The notes: generated by a model from the sequence alone, not told the origin. DNA of 64,000 bases from Blastomyces gilchristii SLH14081 (GCF_000003855.2 NW_003101671.1:779332-843331), one strand, 5' to 3'. Shown: positions 44,650-59,641, counted from the first letter of the stretch. A program made the numbers and translations.

Positions 44650-47600
44650 GAAATAGATTAAATGTGTGACATATGAAAATGAATGAAGTGTGTATGATAA
44701 CATTTATCTTTTACAGCTGACTCTTACAGTTGATAATCAATTCATTATCTCTTTTCTTACACTTTTTCTTTATCTGCTAGTTACTACTCTTATGTGACCT
44801 CTATATAATACAGTATTCAGTGACTAGGTTCAGTAGCTTTCATCTTTTGTGATTCTGTCTCATACATTATACTGTCTCTCTTTACCTGCTCAGACTACTA
44901 CAGTAAACAGCTCATTGAAACTAATCTCATCTGATCTCTGAGCATTTCCAGAAGTTGAGATAACTTGATCTCACATGTCTGTGAATGTTTCAGATAGTTT
45001 GTTCTCTGTGATCTTCACAATTGAACTGATGTAAACAGTTAAATTCAACTCTGAATTCCTTTTTCTTCTGTAATCTGATTCATGTGTAAGTCTGCTGCTC
45101 TGAGACTGCTCTTTACTATGTTACACTCACTGTCTGCAGCATATTATTATACAATCAGCTACAGTCTCATCACTTATTAAAGTGTGATGTTCATCTGATT
45201 TCTTCATTTCTTCTCATTCTTTTCTTATAATTGTGAAAAGATCAGAATAAGTGAGATTATCTGATTTGTAAGCATCTATAATTTCTCTTACTTCATGAGA
45301 CTTTTCAATTATAAGTCTCTTCTTTTTCAATGCTGATAATAGTGCTGTGAATAATCATAATTCACTCAGATCTTACATCTTTGCTTTCATAAGTTATAAA
45401 TCATTGATTAAGTTGTGTAAGACCTGTCCCTCTGATTCTTTCAATGTGTACATTCTCAGAGAATGTGATTTGAGTATTTTATATAACTCAAATCATCTAG
45501 ATTGAAACTTCTCAGAATTCTCATTATATATAAGAACTCACATTCTCATCTTGAGACTTAATTTCTTAACAAGTGAGTCTTGTATTCTTTTTGATTGAAT
45601 TGCTCAGTTCAGGAGTAACTTATTAGCTTTTGCATGTGTGTGACTGATCTCTTTCAATCTTGGTTTCATGTCTGTGACTGTTGTGTCTGCAACTGCTACT
45701 ACTGCATTCATAACTGCTGTTTCTGCTGCATCTGCAACTGCTTTCTCCCTCATCTTTTCTGAAGCATTCTCTGAAATGCGTGGATGCAATTCATACAACA
45801 GGTAGAATGATGAATGCTTGATGACTGCATGCTGCCGGATTCACATGACTAATAGTACCTGACTGAGATATTCATCTCATAATCTTATAGGCTTGCTTAC
45901 TAGATATTTCATCAGCATGTTGCTCAAGATTTCATTCAAGTGTTCTATCTTTTCATTTATCTGTGAATGATATGACATTGTTCTACAATGTCTTGTCTGT
46001 AACTGGTTCATGAAATGCCTTATCACTTCTTCTACAAGATTCACATCATTATCAGTTAAAATCTCACATGGCATTTCATAGTTGACATAGATCTTATTAT
46101 ATAGAAACTTCATCATCACCTTCTCTGTCATCTCTGAAACTGCTTTTGTAACTGGCCAGTCAGTAGTGTAATCAATAGCAGTGATTATTCATCAATTTTC
46201 ATTTAATGTTCACAGTAATATGTCTATGAGATTCATTTCTCATCATTTAAATAGTTGTATTGTACACTTCATCTGATGTTGTACTTTCTTGTGTTCTAAC
46301 TCTTTCTTAGATTCTTTTGTGACCTGGTAATTCAGGCACTTGTGAGTGTACATCTGAATGTCCTCAGTCATACTTGATCAGTATACTCTTGATTTGAGTA
46401 CATTCATGAGTTCAGGGCTTTCTAAGTGACTGAATTCCTTGTGTATATAAGTCATTAAGTTGTGTCTAAATGAAGGTTCTAGATAGAGAGCTTCTGTGTA
46501 TTCTAGATTGTGATAAAGCACAATGTCATTTTTCAATTTTCTCAGCTTGAAGTTCAGAAGCATCTCTTCTACTACTTTTGTGAGACACTTGTCATCTGAC
46601 ATCTTACCATTCTTCAAGTGAGAGATCATGATGTTCACTTATTCTGATTCCTTGCATTTTCTCAGTGTGTTTAATGTGAATGTTTCTTGTGTCTGATTTG
46701 TAGAACTCTCACTTATGAAATCAGATCTGTGACTGATTATATCAGGTATCACTGCATCTGATCTCTTTCAGTATTTGATATAAAGATTGTACACTTGAAA
46801 CTCTGAGATTCAATATACTAAGCATTTGAAAGGTTTTGTCATTGATTGTAGATAGATAAGACTTTCATGATTTATAATCATCATTATTGTATATCTGTTG
46901 TCAATATATCTATTTCATAACATCAGTGTGTGCTTAATTACTAGCAATTTCTTTTCATACACTGAGTAATTGAGCTCAGCGTCTGATAGTTTTCTACTAT
47001 TATACATTATCAGATGCAGCTTGCTGTTCTTACTCATCTGTAGAAGAGCATCTCTGATAGCCTATTCAAATGTATTCATCTCAATGTAGAAAGGTTTATC
47101 ATAATCTGGTTGAATAAGCACTGAGAATATTATTATACATTCTCTCAGTGTGAGAAAAGCCTCTTCACATACAGTATTTCAGATAATTGAATAAAACTTC
47201 TTCTTTTACAGATTTGCATTCATTTCTCTTAAGAGATCTGAGAGTGATGCAGATATTCATGTAAAATCCTTGATAAATCTGCAGTAGTATAAGACTAACT
47301 CAAGAAACTGTTATACATAATATACATTTCTCAGCTGTGATTAATTCACTATGACATTCAATTTCTCTGAGATAAGATATATACAGTCATCACTCACTAC
47401 ATGTTCTATAAACTTCAACTCTTTCATTTCAAACACACACTTAATTAATTTAATATAGAGCTTATGCTCTGCTAGAGTTATAAGCACTTTATCAAGATAC
47501 TTCAGATGTTCATTGTATAAGTTTGAAAAGACTAGAATATTATCAAGATATACAAGACATGAGATTTCATTCTATTTATGAAGAATTATATTCATCATCA

Positions 47601-50539
47601 TTTGAAAGATGATGAGTGCATTTATCAGATCAAATGACATTATCAGGAATTCAAACTTTCTCTATTATATATTAAATACAGTTCACAGAACTGACAGTTC
47701 ATCTACACAGATCTGTCAGTATTCTGAGAGAAGATTAATCTTTGATAGATATTAGGTGTTTCTGACTATATTCAACTATTATTGAATTCATGACAGTGAA
47801 TATTCATTCTTGATTGTAAGCTTGTTAAGTGCTTAATAATCAATACACATTCATCACTCCTCATCTGTCTTTTTCATGAATAGAACTGAAAAGCCTCACA
47901 CACTTGATAAGAGTTATATAAGATTATATTCTAGAAGGTCAGTGATCTGATACTTCTGTTCTTTGAGATGCATTTATGACAGAGAATACACATTCTGATT
48001 GACTGATTTTATGTCCTCTATATCAATCTCATGTACAAATCCTTGTTTCAGCAGCAATTTCAGTGAAAGATCTGTTCAGAAGATCTTCTCATACTTCTTC
48101 AGAAGCTTCTTCATACACTTATTCTCTTATATATTCTTTATCTTGATTTTCTTCACTTTCAGATTCTGTATGACATACAGAATGCTTTCAGAGAAGATCT
48201 TGTAAATTATTCTCTTTACTTATTAATGTATAAGCAGATTTAATTCTTCTATATCAGAGACATGAAATGTCCTTCTCATATTAGTTAATAGAATTGTATG
48301 AACTGTTTTCTTTCTATCAGTCAACTGCATATGACATGTACATCATTGAATCTGCAGATTGAATCTTTGAAATCAATCAAGTCTGAGAATAAGATTGTAT
48401 TTCATATTCTGCAGCTCTTACACTCAAATATAGCAAGATCATTCTCTGAAGTGCAAGAGAACTCTTATCTTTACAGGTAATATCAAATATCAGTTATCAG
48501 ATAATCTTATACATCAGAGATTCTTCACTTAGCAGATTTCTTTCAATCTTCAGATTATATAATTATCAATATATTGTATAGAAGCTTCTGTATCTGTTAA
48601 CACTTTTACAGCTATCTCTTAATTCTTACTTAAGTGTCTCTTATATATTAATATTTCAGGTCTCAAGGTATTGAGATAAGTATTCACTTCATTCTTACTC
48701 ACTCTTCAGTCAGAAGCCTGCTTCTTCTTTATATTTATAAAATTCAGACAGTCATCTAACATAGACATCTCTTTCACTTTAAAGACTTTTTATAGAATAT
48801 CAGCAAGTGTCTTCAAGCTCACTGATTCTGCTAGTTTTTTAACTCTCTTACTTCTCTTAACTGTGTATGCTGAGTGTAATCTTTTATATCATGATTTTAG
48901 CATCTGCAGTTGAAGCAAGCTCAATGCTCATAATATCAAGATTTTCACTCAGAGAATTTCTTTTTCAGAGAATTCAGTACTTTAGTGATAGTATTCAGAT
49001 CTAGATTCATCATATCTGAGTATATAACTTGTGTTATAGAAGTCTGATTACTCATTCTTCACTGAGATATACTCAATTGCAGTATTTTCTATTACAATTG
49101 ACTCACTTATTTCTGTATAATGAGAATGTTGTATGCTTCTTTCACTGTGTCTGATTATAAGATTAAGCATTTTCATTTCACTCTCAACTCAGACATAAGA
49201 TTATGAATGAAGATCTATAAACAGAATAATATTAAAAGCTCTTTATTCAATATAAGATAGTATAAACTGAAGTGTGTGAAGTATGATATAAGATTACTCA
49301 CTTGTCTACACTCAGTGAAGTATTTATAACACTTATCTCATATATTCACTTTCTCAAAGTTGTGCAAGATTTATTTGAAAAACTCATTTCATATTTATAA
49401 GAATGAATATCACTCTGAGTCTGTGAGATTTATCTTTTTATCAGTTATTCATAATGACTTCACTTTTCTGCATAGAAATGCAGCAGATCTTAAAACTTGT
49501 TGAAATTTCATTGACTATCTGTCTGTAAGTTCATATTTAATCTGATAATATAATTACATCTGACTTAGTCAGCTGATTACAGCATCATTTTTTCAATCAT
49601 TATTGAAGCTTAATGACTCTGACAGATCTTTCAGCTTGATATATCTCATACTCAGATTCTCATCCTGCACAGTAATCTCTGATAATGTGTATACTTCTGA
49701 AGAGATCATGAACAATCATGATGAGATCTTCAGGTTTGATATAGTTATCTGTCTGTATAAACATTTGATCGCCTGCTGCAGGCCTAAGATCTGGTTTTCT
49801 CTATTCTTATTAATAATGATGATTGCATCAGCAAAGCTCTTCATAGTGAATGCTTGATTCACAGCAAATGTCAATTGTTGTTTAACTTCTGCCTCAGCCT
49901 GCCACTGTGTACACAAGGCCTCAATCTCATTTAGAATCCTTGTACACATACAGAGCTTCAATTCTGGTTCAGCAGTTTCAGCTGCTTTTCTTACTGCTTT
50001 AAGTAAACCCTCTGAGAGATTCTGCATATCTTTCAGTTCAGGTAGCAGAGAAGAGTGTTGTTCATATCAGCTAGAAAAGGTATTTATTTCAGTGGTTTCT
50101 GATTGATTGTATGATGTCTATCATTATATCACTATATCACTGTATCATTATATCACTATATCACTGTATTGTTATATCACTATATCATTCTATCGCTATA
50201 TCATTATATGATTTCTGTTATCATTGTACAACTCTGGTGATGGCCATCCCCTCTTTTATCTCTTTGAGTGAAGAGTGATCTTCTTTGAATCTGGTTCATT
50301 ACTTTCATTTCTTTCTCACACCTCATCTGTTCATGTCTCATACATGGCATTCGTCTGAGTGTGAAGTTTTCCCTCAATAAGTGAAGCAGTATCAATCAGA
50401 TGCTCTTCTGCTCACTGCTCTTCATACACTATCTTTTGAGATGTTTTAGAACCACACTGGCATGATAACTACAAATTGCTTCATAGACAGAATTATCATG
50501 TCCTGGAGAAGTCTGTGCTTCTCACTGATTTTTAGACAT
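44650..50539 (-). pseudogene. Copy A gag-pol remnant
   Basis: Gag begins at 50,539 with MSKNQ, only 9 nt after the LTR. It includes a coiled-coil-like piece at 49,716-50,027 and a zinc knuckle whose copy-B equivalent is at about 53,868-53,910. RT follows near 47.3-47.9 kb, with an active-site segment reading YLDN at about 47,540. RNase H and integrase come next, the latter partly open at 46,378-46,638 (zinc region) and 45,877-46,131 (core, LTDNDVNLVEEVIRHFMNQL). Many stops are present. Confidence 0.82.
50119..50210 (-). repeat. Minisatellite of 9-10 bp units in gag of copy A
   Basis: About nine imperfect copies of TATATCACT. Copy B has the inverted counterpart at about 52,600-52,675, so the array was present in the common ancestor of the two copies. 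Confidence 0.75.
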
Positions 50540-50548
50540 GCTATCAGA

Positions 50549-50732
50549 TGTGATTCAAAGATTGCTTAAGCCAGTATACAATTACAGGTGTACATCGGCT
50601 TCTTATATATTGTAATATTATACACTAAATTAATTAGTGTCTGCTATGGCCTCTTTACACTCATACGCATACGCTAGTAGTTCAGAAGCAGCCGCATTAT
50701 TATCCGACAGTCGTACGTTCTTCCGAACTACA
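50549..50732 (-). repeat. 5' LTR of copy A (right side)
   Basis: It is 184 bp. Seven of eight CpGs are in the outer 70 bp (50,666-50,724) and only one is in the inner 115 bp. Confidence 0.9.
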
Positions 50733-52074
50733 AGTGTAAGTTCTTACTAATCATGCAAATCTGTATTACTTCTTGATAACAAAGAGCTTGATAGAACATT
50801 AAGTCAGATGAGCAAAGCTGCTTTCAGAGTATGATTTCTATATTTAATACTGTTCAGATTAACTTAATCTCACTAATACACTGTTCAGATAGCCTGATTA
50901 TAATATTATTAATACAGAGAAGAATTCTATAAAAGAATCTCTGTTATCACTGCAGAAGAAGCTGACTGCAGAGAGTTGAGATTCTCTGAAGCTCAGAAAC
51001 AGTGTCAGTAAGACAGCTGTATAACTCAGTATAGAAGATGAAAGAAAACTCAGATCTCTGCAGAGAACTGACACTGAAGATTATAAGCTTCTCATATTAT
51101 ATCTTACAATTATTGAATTGATAAAGAATGAAACAGTCTACAATCTTCTAACTTAACTACTTTTGAAATTCATTAATAAGTTACAGAAGAGAGATATCTC
51201 TACTACAGCTTAAATTTAAAAGTTAAAGAAGAAAGAATTCAGTTTAAACTTGAAAGAGATAGACTCTGAGTGAGACAGTGCTGCTAAGAAATTAAATCAC
51301 TGATAACTAAAAGAATATAAACTTCTACTACTGAATGATTCAGTCTTTATTTCTTGTAGCAGAGTGATATGTCAGAAGTTATTGAGAATTTATTATAATG
51401 ATTCTCATGCAGAGCACTTTGAGTTAGAAAAGACTGAGAAGCTTCTAAAATATAAATATATTTAAGACAAGCTCTGAGCAGATGTTAAAGAGTATATTGA
51501 GACTTATAATATCTATCAAAGAATAAAGATTCTGTGATATAAGTAATACAGTGAGTTAGCATCACTGTCTATTTCAAAGAGCTCATGATAGAATCTATTA
51601 ATGAATTTCATAGTTGACCTATTAAAGTTGACAAGAGTCAAAGAATATAACTTAATTTTAGTTATTATTAACTACTTCATAAAGATAATCAGATATATTT
51701 CTACTTATAAAAAGATTAAAGTCTCTGAATTGACTGATCTGTTTTTAGATATTATTATTTATGATCACAGTGCTCTGAAATCATTAATAACAGATTAAGA
51801 ATCTCTCTTCATTAGTAAATACTGATCAGCTTTTTACTATTATCTTATAATAAGACATCTTCTCAGTACTGCATTTCATTCACAGACAGATAGTCAGACT
51901 GAATATCAGAATCAGATACTAGAACAGCATCTTTAAGCATTCTATTTATATTATTAGAATGATTAACTTAAACATCTTCTAATTACTGAATTTATATATA
52001 ACAATGTAAAGAATGTAATCTTAAAGATATCTTCTTTCTATACTTATTATGAATATAATTCTTCATTACTCAGT
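50733..52074 (+). pseudogene. Element H: rest of RNase H and integrase
   Basis: It resumes exactly where the first piece stopped; VLTNHANLYYFL follows at about 50,742. Integrase then follows, with a zinc-binding region near 51,350-51,530 (HAEHFELEKTEKLL, second Cys pair mutated) and a core with MNFIVDLLK...ILVIINYF at 51,601-51,798. The piece ends at the copy B insertion. Confidence 0.82.
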
Positions 52075-52258
52075 TGTGGTTCGGAAGAATGTACAACCAT
52101 CGGATAATAACGCGGCCGCTTCCAAACTACTAGTGTACGCGTACAAGTGTAAAGGGGCCATAGCAGCCACTAATTAATTTAGTGTACAATATTACAATAT
52201 ATAAGAAGCCGGTGTACGCCTGTAATCATACACTGACTTAAGCAATCTTTGAATCACA
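52075..52258 (+). repeat. 5' LTR of copy B
   Basis: It is 184 bp, TGTGGTTCGG...GAATCACA. Seven of nine CpGs lie in the outer 67 bp (52,082-52,141). Confidence 0.9.
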
Positions 52259-52267
52259 TCTGATAGC

Positions 52268-55200
52268 ATGTCTAAAAACCAGTGAGAAGCACAGGCTTCT
52301 TCAGAGCATGATAATTTCATCTACAAAGCAATTTATAGTTATCATGCCAGTGTGGTTCTAGAACATCTCAAAAGATAGCATATAAAGAGCAGTGAGCAGA
52401 AGAGCATCTGATTGATACTGCTTTGCTTATTGAGGGAAAACTTCACACTTAGATGAATATCACATATGCAAACAGATGAGGTGTGAGAAAGAGAATGAGA
52501 GCAGTGAACCAGATTCAAAGAAGTCTGCTCCCTACTCAAAAAAAGAATAAAAAGAGAGAAGTGATCATCACTGAAGTTATATAATAATAACAGAAATCAT
52601 ATAACAATATAGTGATATAATGATATAGTGATAGAATGATATATTAATATAATAACACAGTGATATAATAATAGACATTATATAATTAACAAGAAACCTG
52701 AAATGAATATCTCTTCTAGCTAATACAAATAACACTCTTCTCTACTACCTGAATCAGAAGATATGCAGAATCTCTCAGAGAGTTTACTCAAAGTAGTAAG
52801 AAAAGCAGCTGAAACTGCTGAACTGAAATTGAAGCTCTGTACATGTATAAGAATTCTAAATGAGATTGAGGCCTTGCATACACAGTGGCAGGCTGAGACA
52901 GAAGTTAAATAATAATTGACATTCACTGCAGATTAAGTATTCACTATGAAGAGCTTCACTGACACAATCATCATCATTAATAAGAATAGAGAATCAGATC
53001 TTAGACCTGCAGCAGAAGATTGAACATTTACATAGATAGATAACTACACTAAATCTGAAGATCTTATTACAATTGTTCACAATCTCTTCAGAAGTATACA
53101 CATTATTGAAGACTGCTGTGCAGAATGAGAATCTGAGTATGAAATATATCAAGTCAGAAGATCTGCTGAAGTTACTAAGCTTTAATAATAACTGAAAAAA
53201 TGATGCTGTAATCAGCTGACTAAGTCAGATGCAATTATATTATCAGATTGAATATGAACTCACAGATAGATACTTAACAGAATTTTAATAAGTCTTAAGA
53301 TCTGCTGTATTTCTACATGAAAAAGCAAAGTTATTATGAATGACTGATGAAAAGATGAATCTCACAGACTCAGAGCAATATTCATTCTTATAAATATAAA
53401 ATGAGTTTTTCAAATGAATCTTACATAACTTTGAGAAAGTGAATATATGAGATAAGTGTTATAAACACTTCACTGAGTGTAGATAAATGAGTAATCTTAC
53501 ATCATACTTCACACACTTCAGCTTATACTATCTTGCATTGAATGAAGAGCTTTTAATATCTTTCTATTTACAGATCTTTATTCATGATCTTACATCTGAG
53601 TTGAGAGTGAAATGAAAATACTTAATCTTATAATCAGACACAGTGAAAGAAGTATATAATATTCTTATTATATAAGAATAAGTGAGTCAATTATGACAGA
53701 AAATACTGCAATTAAGTATATCTTAGCAGAGAACAGATAATCAGACTTCTATAACACAAGTTATATATCTGAATATGATGAATCTAGATCTGAATGTCAT
53801 TGCTAAAGCACTGAATTCTCTGAAAAAGAAATTCTCTGAGTGAAAATCTTGATATTATGAGTATTGAGCTTGCTTCAACTGCAGACATTAAAATCATGAT
53901 ATAAAAGATTACACTCAGTATGCACAGTCAAGAGAAGTAAGAGAGTCAAAAAACTAGCAGAATTAATGAGCTCAGAGACACTCACTGATATTCTATGAAA
54001 AGTCTTCAAAGTGAAAGAGATGCTCATGTTAGATGATTCTCTGAATTCTGTAAATGTAAAGAAGAAGTAGACTTCTGAATGAGATGCAGATGAGGATAAT
54101 GAAGTGAACACTTATCTCAATGTCTTAAGACCTGAAATGTTAATGTATAGAGAGCACTTGAATAAGAATTAAGAGATGACTGTAAAAGTATTAGCAGACA
54201 CAGAAGCTTCTATATAATATATTAATAATTATATAATCTGAAGATTGAAAGAAGTCTGCTGAGTAAAGAATTCTCAATGCATAAGATTATCTGATAACTG
54301 ATATTTAATATCATCTGCAAGAGTAAGAGTTCTCTTGCACTTCAGAGAATAATCTTGCTATATTTAAGCACAAGAGCTGCAGAACATGAAATATGATCTT
54401 ATTCTCAGACTTGATTGATTTCAAAGGTTCAATCTGCAGATTCAATAGTGTACATGTCATATACAGTTGACTGATAGAAAGAAAACAGTTCATATAATTC
54501 TATTAACTGATATGAGAAGAACATTTCATATCTCTGATATAGAAGAATTAAATCTGCTTACACATTAATAAGCAAAGAGAATGATTTATAAGATCTTATC
54601 TGAAAGCATTCTGTATATCATATGAGATCTAGAAGTGAAGAAAATCAAGATAAAAGATATACAGAAGAACAAGTGTATGAAGAAGCTTCTGAAAAAGTAT
54701 AGAAAGATCTTCTAAACAGATCTTTCACTGAAATTACTGTCAGAATGAGAATTTGTATATGAGATTGACATAGAGAATATAAAACCAGTCAATCAGAATG
54801 TGTACTCTCTATCACAAACATATCTTGAAGAACAGAAGTGTTAGATCACAGATCTTCTAGAATGTAATCTTATATAACTCTTATCAAGTGTGTGAAGCTT
54901 TCCAGTTCTATTTATGAAAAAGATAAGTGAGAAATAATAAATGTGTATTGATTATTAAGCACTTAATAAGCTTATGATCAAGAATAAATATTCACTGTTA
55001 TAAATTCAACAACAGTTGAATATAATTGAAAATATCTGATATCTATTAAAGATCAATCTTCTTTCAGAATACTGATAGATCTGTGTAGATAAACTGTCAG
55101 TTCTGTGAACTGCATTTAATATATAATGAAGAAAGTTCAAATTTCTGATAATATTATTTAGTCTGATAAATGCATCTGTCATCTTTCAAATGATGATGAA

Positions 55201-58100
55201 TACAATTCTTTATAAATAGAATGAAATCTCATATCTTGTATATCTTGATAACATTCTAGTCTTTTCAAACTCATATAATAAACATCTGAAGTATCTTGAT
55301 AAAGTGTTTATAACTCTGACAGAGTATAAGCTCTATATTAAATCAATCAAGTGTGTGTTTGAAATGAAAGAGTTAAAGTTTATAGAATATGTAGTAAGTG
55401 ATGACTGTATACACCTCATTCTGAAGAAATTGAATGTCATAGTGAATTAGCTGCAGCTGAGAAATGTACATCATATATAACAGTTTCTTAAGTTAGTCTT
55501 ATACTACTGCAGATTCATCAAGAATTTTGCATGAATATCTATATCACTCTCAGATCTCTTAAGAGAAATAGATATAAATCTGTGAAAGAAGAAGTTTTAT
55601 TCAATTATCTGAAATATTATATATGAAGAGACTTTTCTCACACTGAGAAAATATATAACAATATCTTCAGTGCTTATTTAATCAGATTATGATAAATCTT
55701 TCTACATTGAGATAGATATATCTGAATGAGCTATCAGAGACACTCTTCTACAGATGAGTAAGAATAGCAAGCTGCATCTGATGATGTATAATGATAGAAA
55801 ACTATCAGACACTGAGCTCAATTACTCAGTGTATGAAAAGGAATTGCTAGTGATCAAGCACATGCTAACATTGTGAGATAGATATATTGACAACAGACAT
55901 ACAATAATGATGATCATGAATTATGAAAGTCTTATCTATCTACAATTAATGATAAAATCTTTTAAATGCTTAGTATATTGAATCTCAGAGTTTCAAGTGT
56001 ACAATCTTCATATTAAATACTGAAAGAAATTGAATGCTATGATATCTGACACAATCAGTCACAGATCTGATTTCATGAGTGAGAGTTCTGTGAATCAGAT
56101 ATAAGAAATGTTTGCATTAAACACACTGAGAGAATGCAAGGAATCAGAATGAGTGAATGTTATAATCTCTTACTTAAAGAATAACAAGATGTCAGATGAT
56201 AAGTGTCTTATAAAAGTAGTAGAAGAGATACTTCTGAACTTCAAGCTGAGAAAATTGAAAAATGATGTTATACTTTACTATGATCTAGAATACACAGAAG
56301 CTCCCTATCTAGAATCTTCATTTAGACATGACTTGATGACTTATATACACAAGAAATTCAGTCACTTAGAAAGCTCTGAACTCATAAGTGTACTCAAATC
56401 AAGAGTATACTGATTAAGCATGACTGAGAATATTCAGATGTACACTCACAAGTGTCTGAATTATCAGATTATGAAAGAATCTAAGAAAGAGTTAGAATGT
56501 GAGAAAGTATAACATCAGATGAAGTATATAATACAACTATTTAAATGATAAGAGATGAATCTCATAGACATATTATCATGAACATTAAATGAAAATTAAT
56601 AAATAATCACTGCTATTAATTACACTACTGACTGATCAGTCATGAAAGCAGTTTCAGAGATAACAGAGAAGATGATGACAAAGTTTCTACATAATAAGAT
56701 CTATATTAACTATGAAATATCACATGAGATTCTAACTAATAACAGTGCAAATCTTGTAGAAGAAGTAATGAGACATTTCATAAGCTAGTTATAGATAAGA
56801 TATCATAGAACAACATTATATTATCTACAGATAAATAGAAAGATGAAATGCTTGAATGAAATCTTGAGTAACATGCTGATGAAATATCTAGTGAGCAAGT
56901 CTACAAGACTATGAAATGAATATCTCAGACAGGTACTACTGATCACATGAATTTAACAGTATGCAGTCTTCAAGTGTTTATCATTCTATCTGTTGTATGA
57001 ATTGCATCTGTGCATCCTGGAGAATGCTTTGAAAAAGATGAGAGAGAAAACAGCAGTTATAGACATAGTAGTAGCAGTTGCAGATGCAACAGTCATGAAC
57101 ACAGAATCAAGATTGAAAGAGATCAGTCACACACATATAAAAGCTAATGAGTTACTTCTAAACTGAGTAATTCAATTGAAAAGAATACAAGACTCACTAG
57201 TTAAGAAATTGAGTCTTAAGATGAGAATATAAGTTCTTGTATATAATGAGAGTTCTGAGAAGTTTCAATCTAGATGATTTAAGTCATATAAAATACTCAA
57301 ATCACATTCTCTGAGAATATACACATTGAAAGAATCAGAGAAATAAGTCTTACATAACTTAATAAATAATTCATGACTTGTAAAAGCAAAGATATAAAAC
57401 CTAAGTGAATTATAATTATTCATAACACTATTATCAGTGTTAAAAAAGAAGAGACTTATAATTGAAAAGTCTTATAAGATAAGAGAAATCATAGATACTT
57501 ATAAATCAGATGATCTCACTTATTCTGATCTTTTCATAATTATAAGAAAAGAATAAGAAGTAATAAAGAAATCAGATGAATATCACACTTTAATAAGTAA
57601 TAAGACTGTAGCTGATTATATAATAACACACTGCAGACAGCAGATGTAATATAGTAAAGAATAATCTCAAAGTGACAGACTTATATATAAGTCAGATTAC
57701 AGAAGAAAAAGAAATTCAGAGTTAAATTTAACTATTTATATCAGTTTAATCACAGAGATCACAGAGAATAAACTATCTGAAACATTTATAAACACATAAG
57801 ACTAAGCTATCTCAATTTCTGAGAATGCTCAGAGATTGAATGAGATTAGTTTCAATGAGCTGTTCACTATAGTAATCTGAGCAGGTAAAGAGAGACAGTA
57901 TAATATATAAGACAGAATTACAAAAGATGAAAGCTACTGAATCTAGTCACTGAATACTGTATTATATAGAGATCATATAAGAGTAGTAGCTAGCAGATAA
58001 AGAAAAAGTGTAAGAAAAGAAAAGAAATAATGAATTGATTATCAACTGTAAAAATCAGTTGTAAAAGATAAATATTATTATACATATCTCATTCATTTTC
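52268..58100 (+). pseudogene. Copy B gag-pol remnant
   Basis: The gag ATG is at 52,268, 9 nt after the LTR, as in copy A. A zinc knuckle CFNCRHxNHDIKDYTQ lies near 53,868-53,915, with the last Cys read as Tyr. RT reaches YLDNILVFSN near 55,239. The integrase zinc region is open at 56,153-56,413 and the core lies near 56,640-56,900. No chromodomain is seen. Stops are frequent in all frames. Confidence 0.82.
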
Positions 58101-58206
58101 ATATATCACATGTTTAATCTATTTTCAACATTACATTATTTGAAAAATATTAAAAATAAAGAAAATCTCAAAACTTGAAATCTGTAAGAAATTTAAGAGC
58201 TATAAG

Positions 58207-59641
58207 CTACTCTTGTAATAATACTATATATATCTCTGATTTCTCTACTACTCTGTGTATGATATTAATGTCATTTATTACAAGATTGACTGAAATGCTA
58301 ATATAGAAATATACACATATATATGTAGAGAAATTAAAGAAGAGTACAGAACTCACAGAATCAGAAGCTAGAGTAGAGAGAGTGAAGATGAAAGAAATAG
58401 AAGAAGAAGAAGATACAGAATCAGATAAATAATAGTAAGAGTCACTCAGAGCTAAATACTTATAATCTGATATACACACAATCTTCTCTGCAGAAGAGAA
58501 AGAGAAAGTGATAAGAGAAGCTTAAGAGTAGAAGAGAATAGTCTCAACAGTGTTATTATTTTTAATTAAAATAATCTCTGATACTGAAGTAACTAAGAAC
58601 TATTATTAGTATATAAAACTGTAAAAGCAGAGATAATAATTACTGAATAAACACTCACTGATCTTAGAATTGTATATGTAATTACAACACACACAAGACT
58701 TCTCAGAAAGAGAGAGAGAGATATAGAAGAATACAGAAAGCAGAACACAGTATATAAACAGCTCATTTTCATAATAACATCTTAGACAAGATGTATAAGT
58801 CTCACACTTACAGATGTAAAAGAGTACAATATTCATATTTCTGTTTCTGAAAACACAGATATCTTTTATCTGCATTACAAAGTCAGATAATAGATGTCAG
58901 AGAATAGACTGATATAAATCTATTATTCTAAAGAAATTCATCAGAGTAAATATCTCTATAATATTGAACTTTATAGTTGTAAAAAGCTTCTTAATATCTG
59001 TGAATATTATAACTTTATACACAGTAAAACTTATAATGATTTCTCTTAAGAACAGAAAAATCAGTATCAGAAAGAAAAGATGAAAAATGAAAAGACTTAT
59101 AATCTAGATACTGTTAAAAGAAGAGATGATTCTCTAATATAAATAAATAATTGTCTTATTATAAATATTTAAAATGAATATAATAATCAGTATCTGTGAC
59201 TGAGCTTTAGATAGTTATATTATACACAGTCTTTATACAATAAATCATTCTGAGAGTTAGTAAGAAGGGTGAGAGTGTATGTGCTGAGAAATGTGATTCA
59301 TTAAGTCTACACAATATCTCCTTGAAACAGGGAGAGCTGATAATGAAAGCAGAGGCAGTAAAATCGGAGATCGCGGGAACAGGAGTAGCAGGAGCAGGAG
59401 AATCAGACACAGAAACAGATATAGAAGATTGAGAAGGAGCAGCAGAGAAAGAAACAGAGAGAGCAGAGAGAGATGCAGAAGACTCAGTCATATATAATAT
59501 GAGTAATTTCTTCATTATCATGTTCTTCAAGTTCTCAATCAATGATTCAATATTGAGTTCACTATCATCAGCAGACACAGATCTGTCAATGTGTGAAGAT
59601 TCTATATAAATAAAAACAAACATATCAGCATCTGTGTCCAC
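58207..59641 (-). pseudogene. Antisense Cys-rich ORF of copy B
   Basis: Part 1 is 59,641-59,207 (144 codons, same length as in copy A; MDTDADMFVFIYIESSHIDR, Ser/Pro/Ala-rich middle, ends MIYCIKTVYNITI). Part 2 includes 58,875-58,606 (MQIKDICVFRNRNMNIVLFY, then CETYTSCLRCYYEN and SCVCCNYIYNSKISEC). Part 3 is 58,479-58,207 (ends VINDINIIHRVVEKSEIYIV). It keeps the order and strand seen in copy A, antisense to gag-pol. Part 1 contains an unusually GC-rich patch near 59,360-59,400. Confidence 0.55.

Larger units (their letters stand above)
42392..50732 (-). mobile_element. LTR retrotransposon copy A (8,341 bp) with antisense ORF
   Basis: The 184-bp LTRs are at 42,392-42,575 and 50,549-50,732, with TG..CA ends (RIP-altered at one end) and a 4-bp TSD AGTG (42,388-42,391 and 50,733-50,736). 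Gag-pol runs on the minus strand from ATG 50,539-50,537. A purine tract lies on the minus strand just before the 3' LTR (42,587-42,576). A 1.4-kb antisense reading region lies between the end of pol and the 3' LTR. Copies B and C are the same family. Confidence 0.9.
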
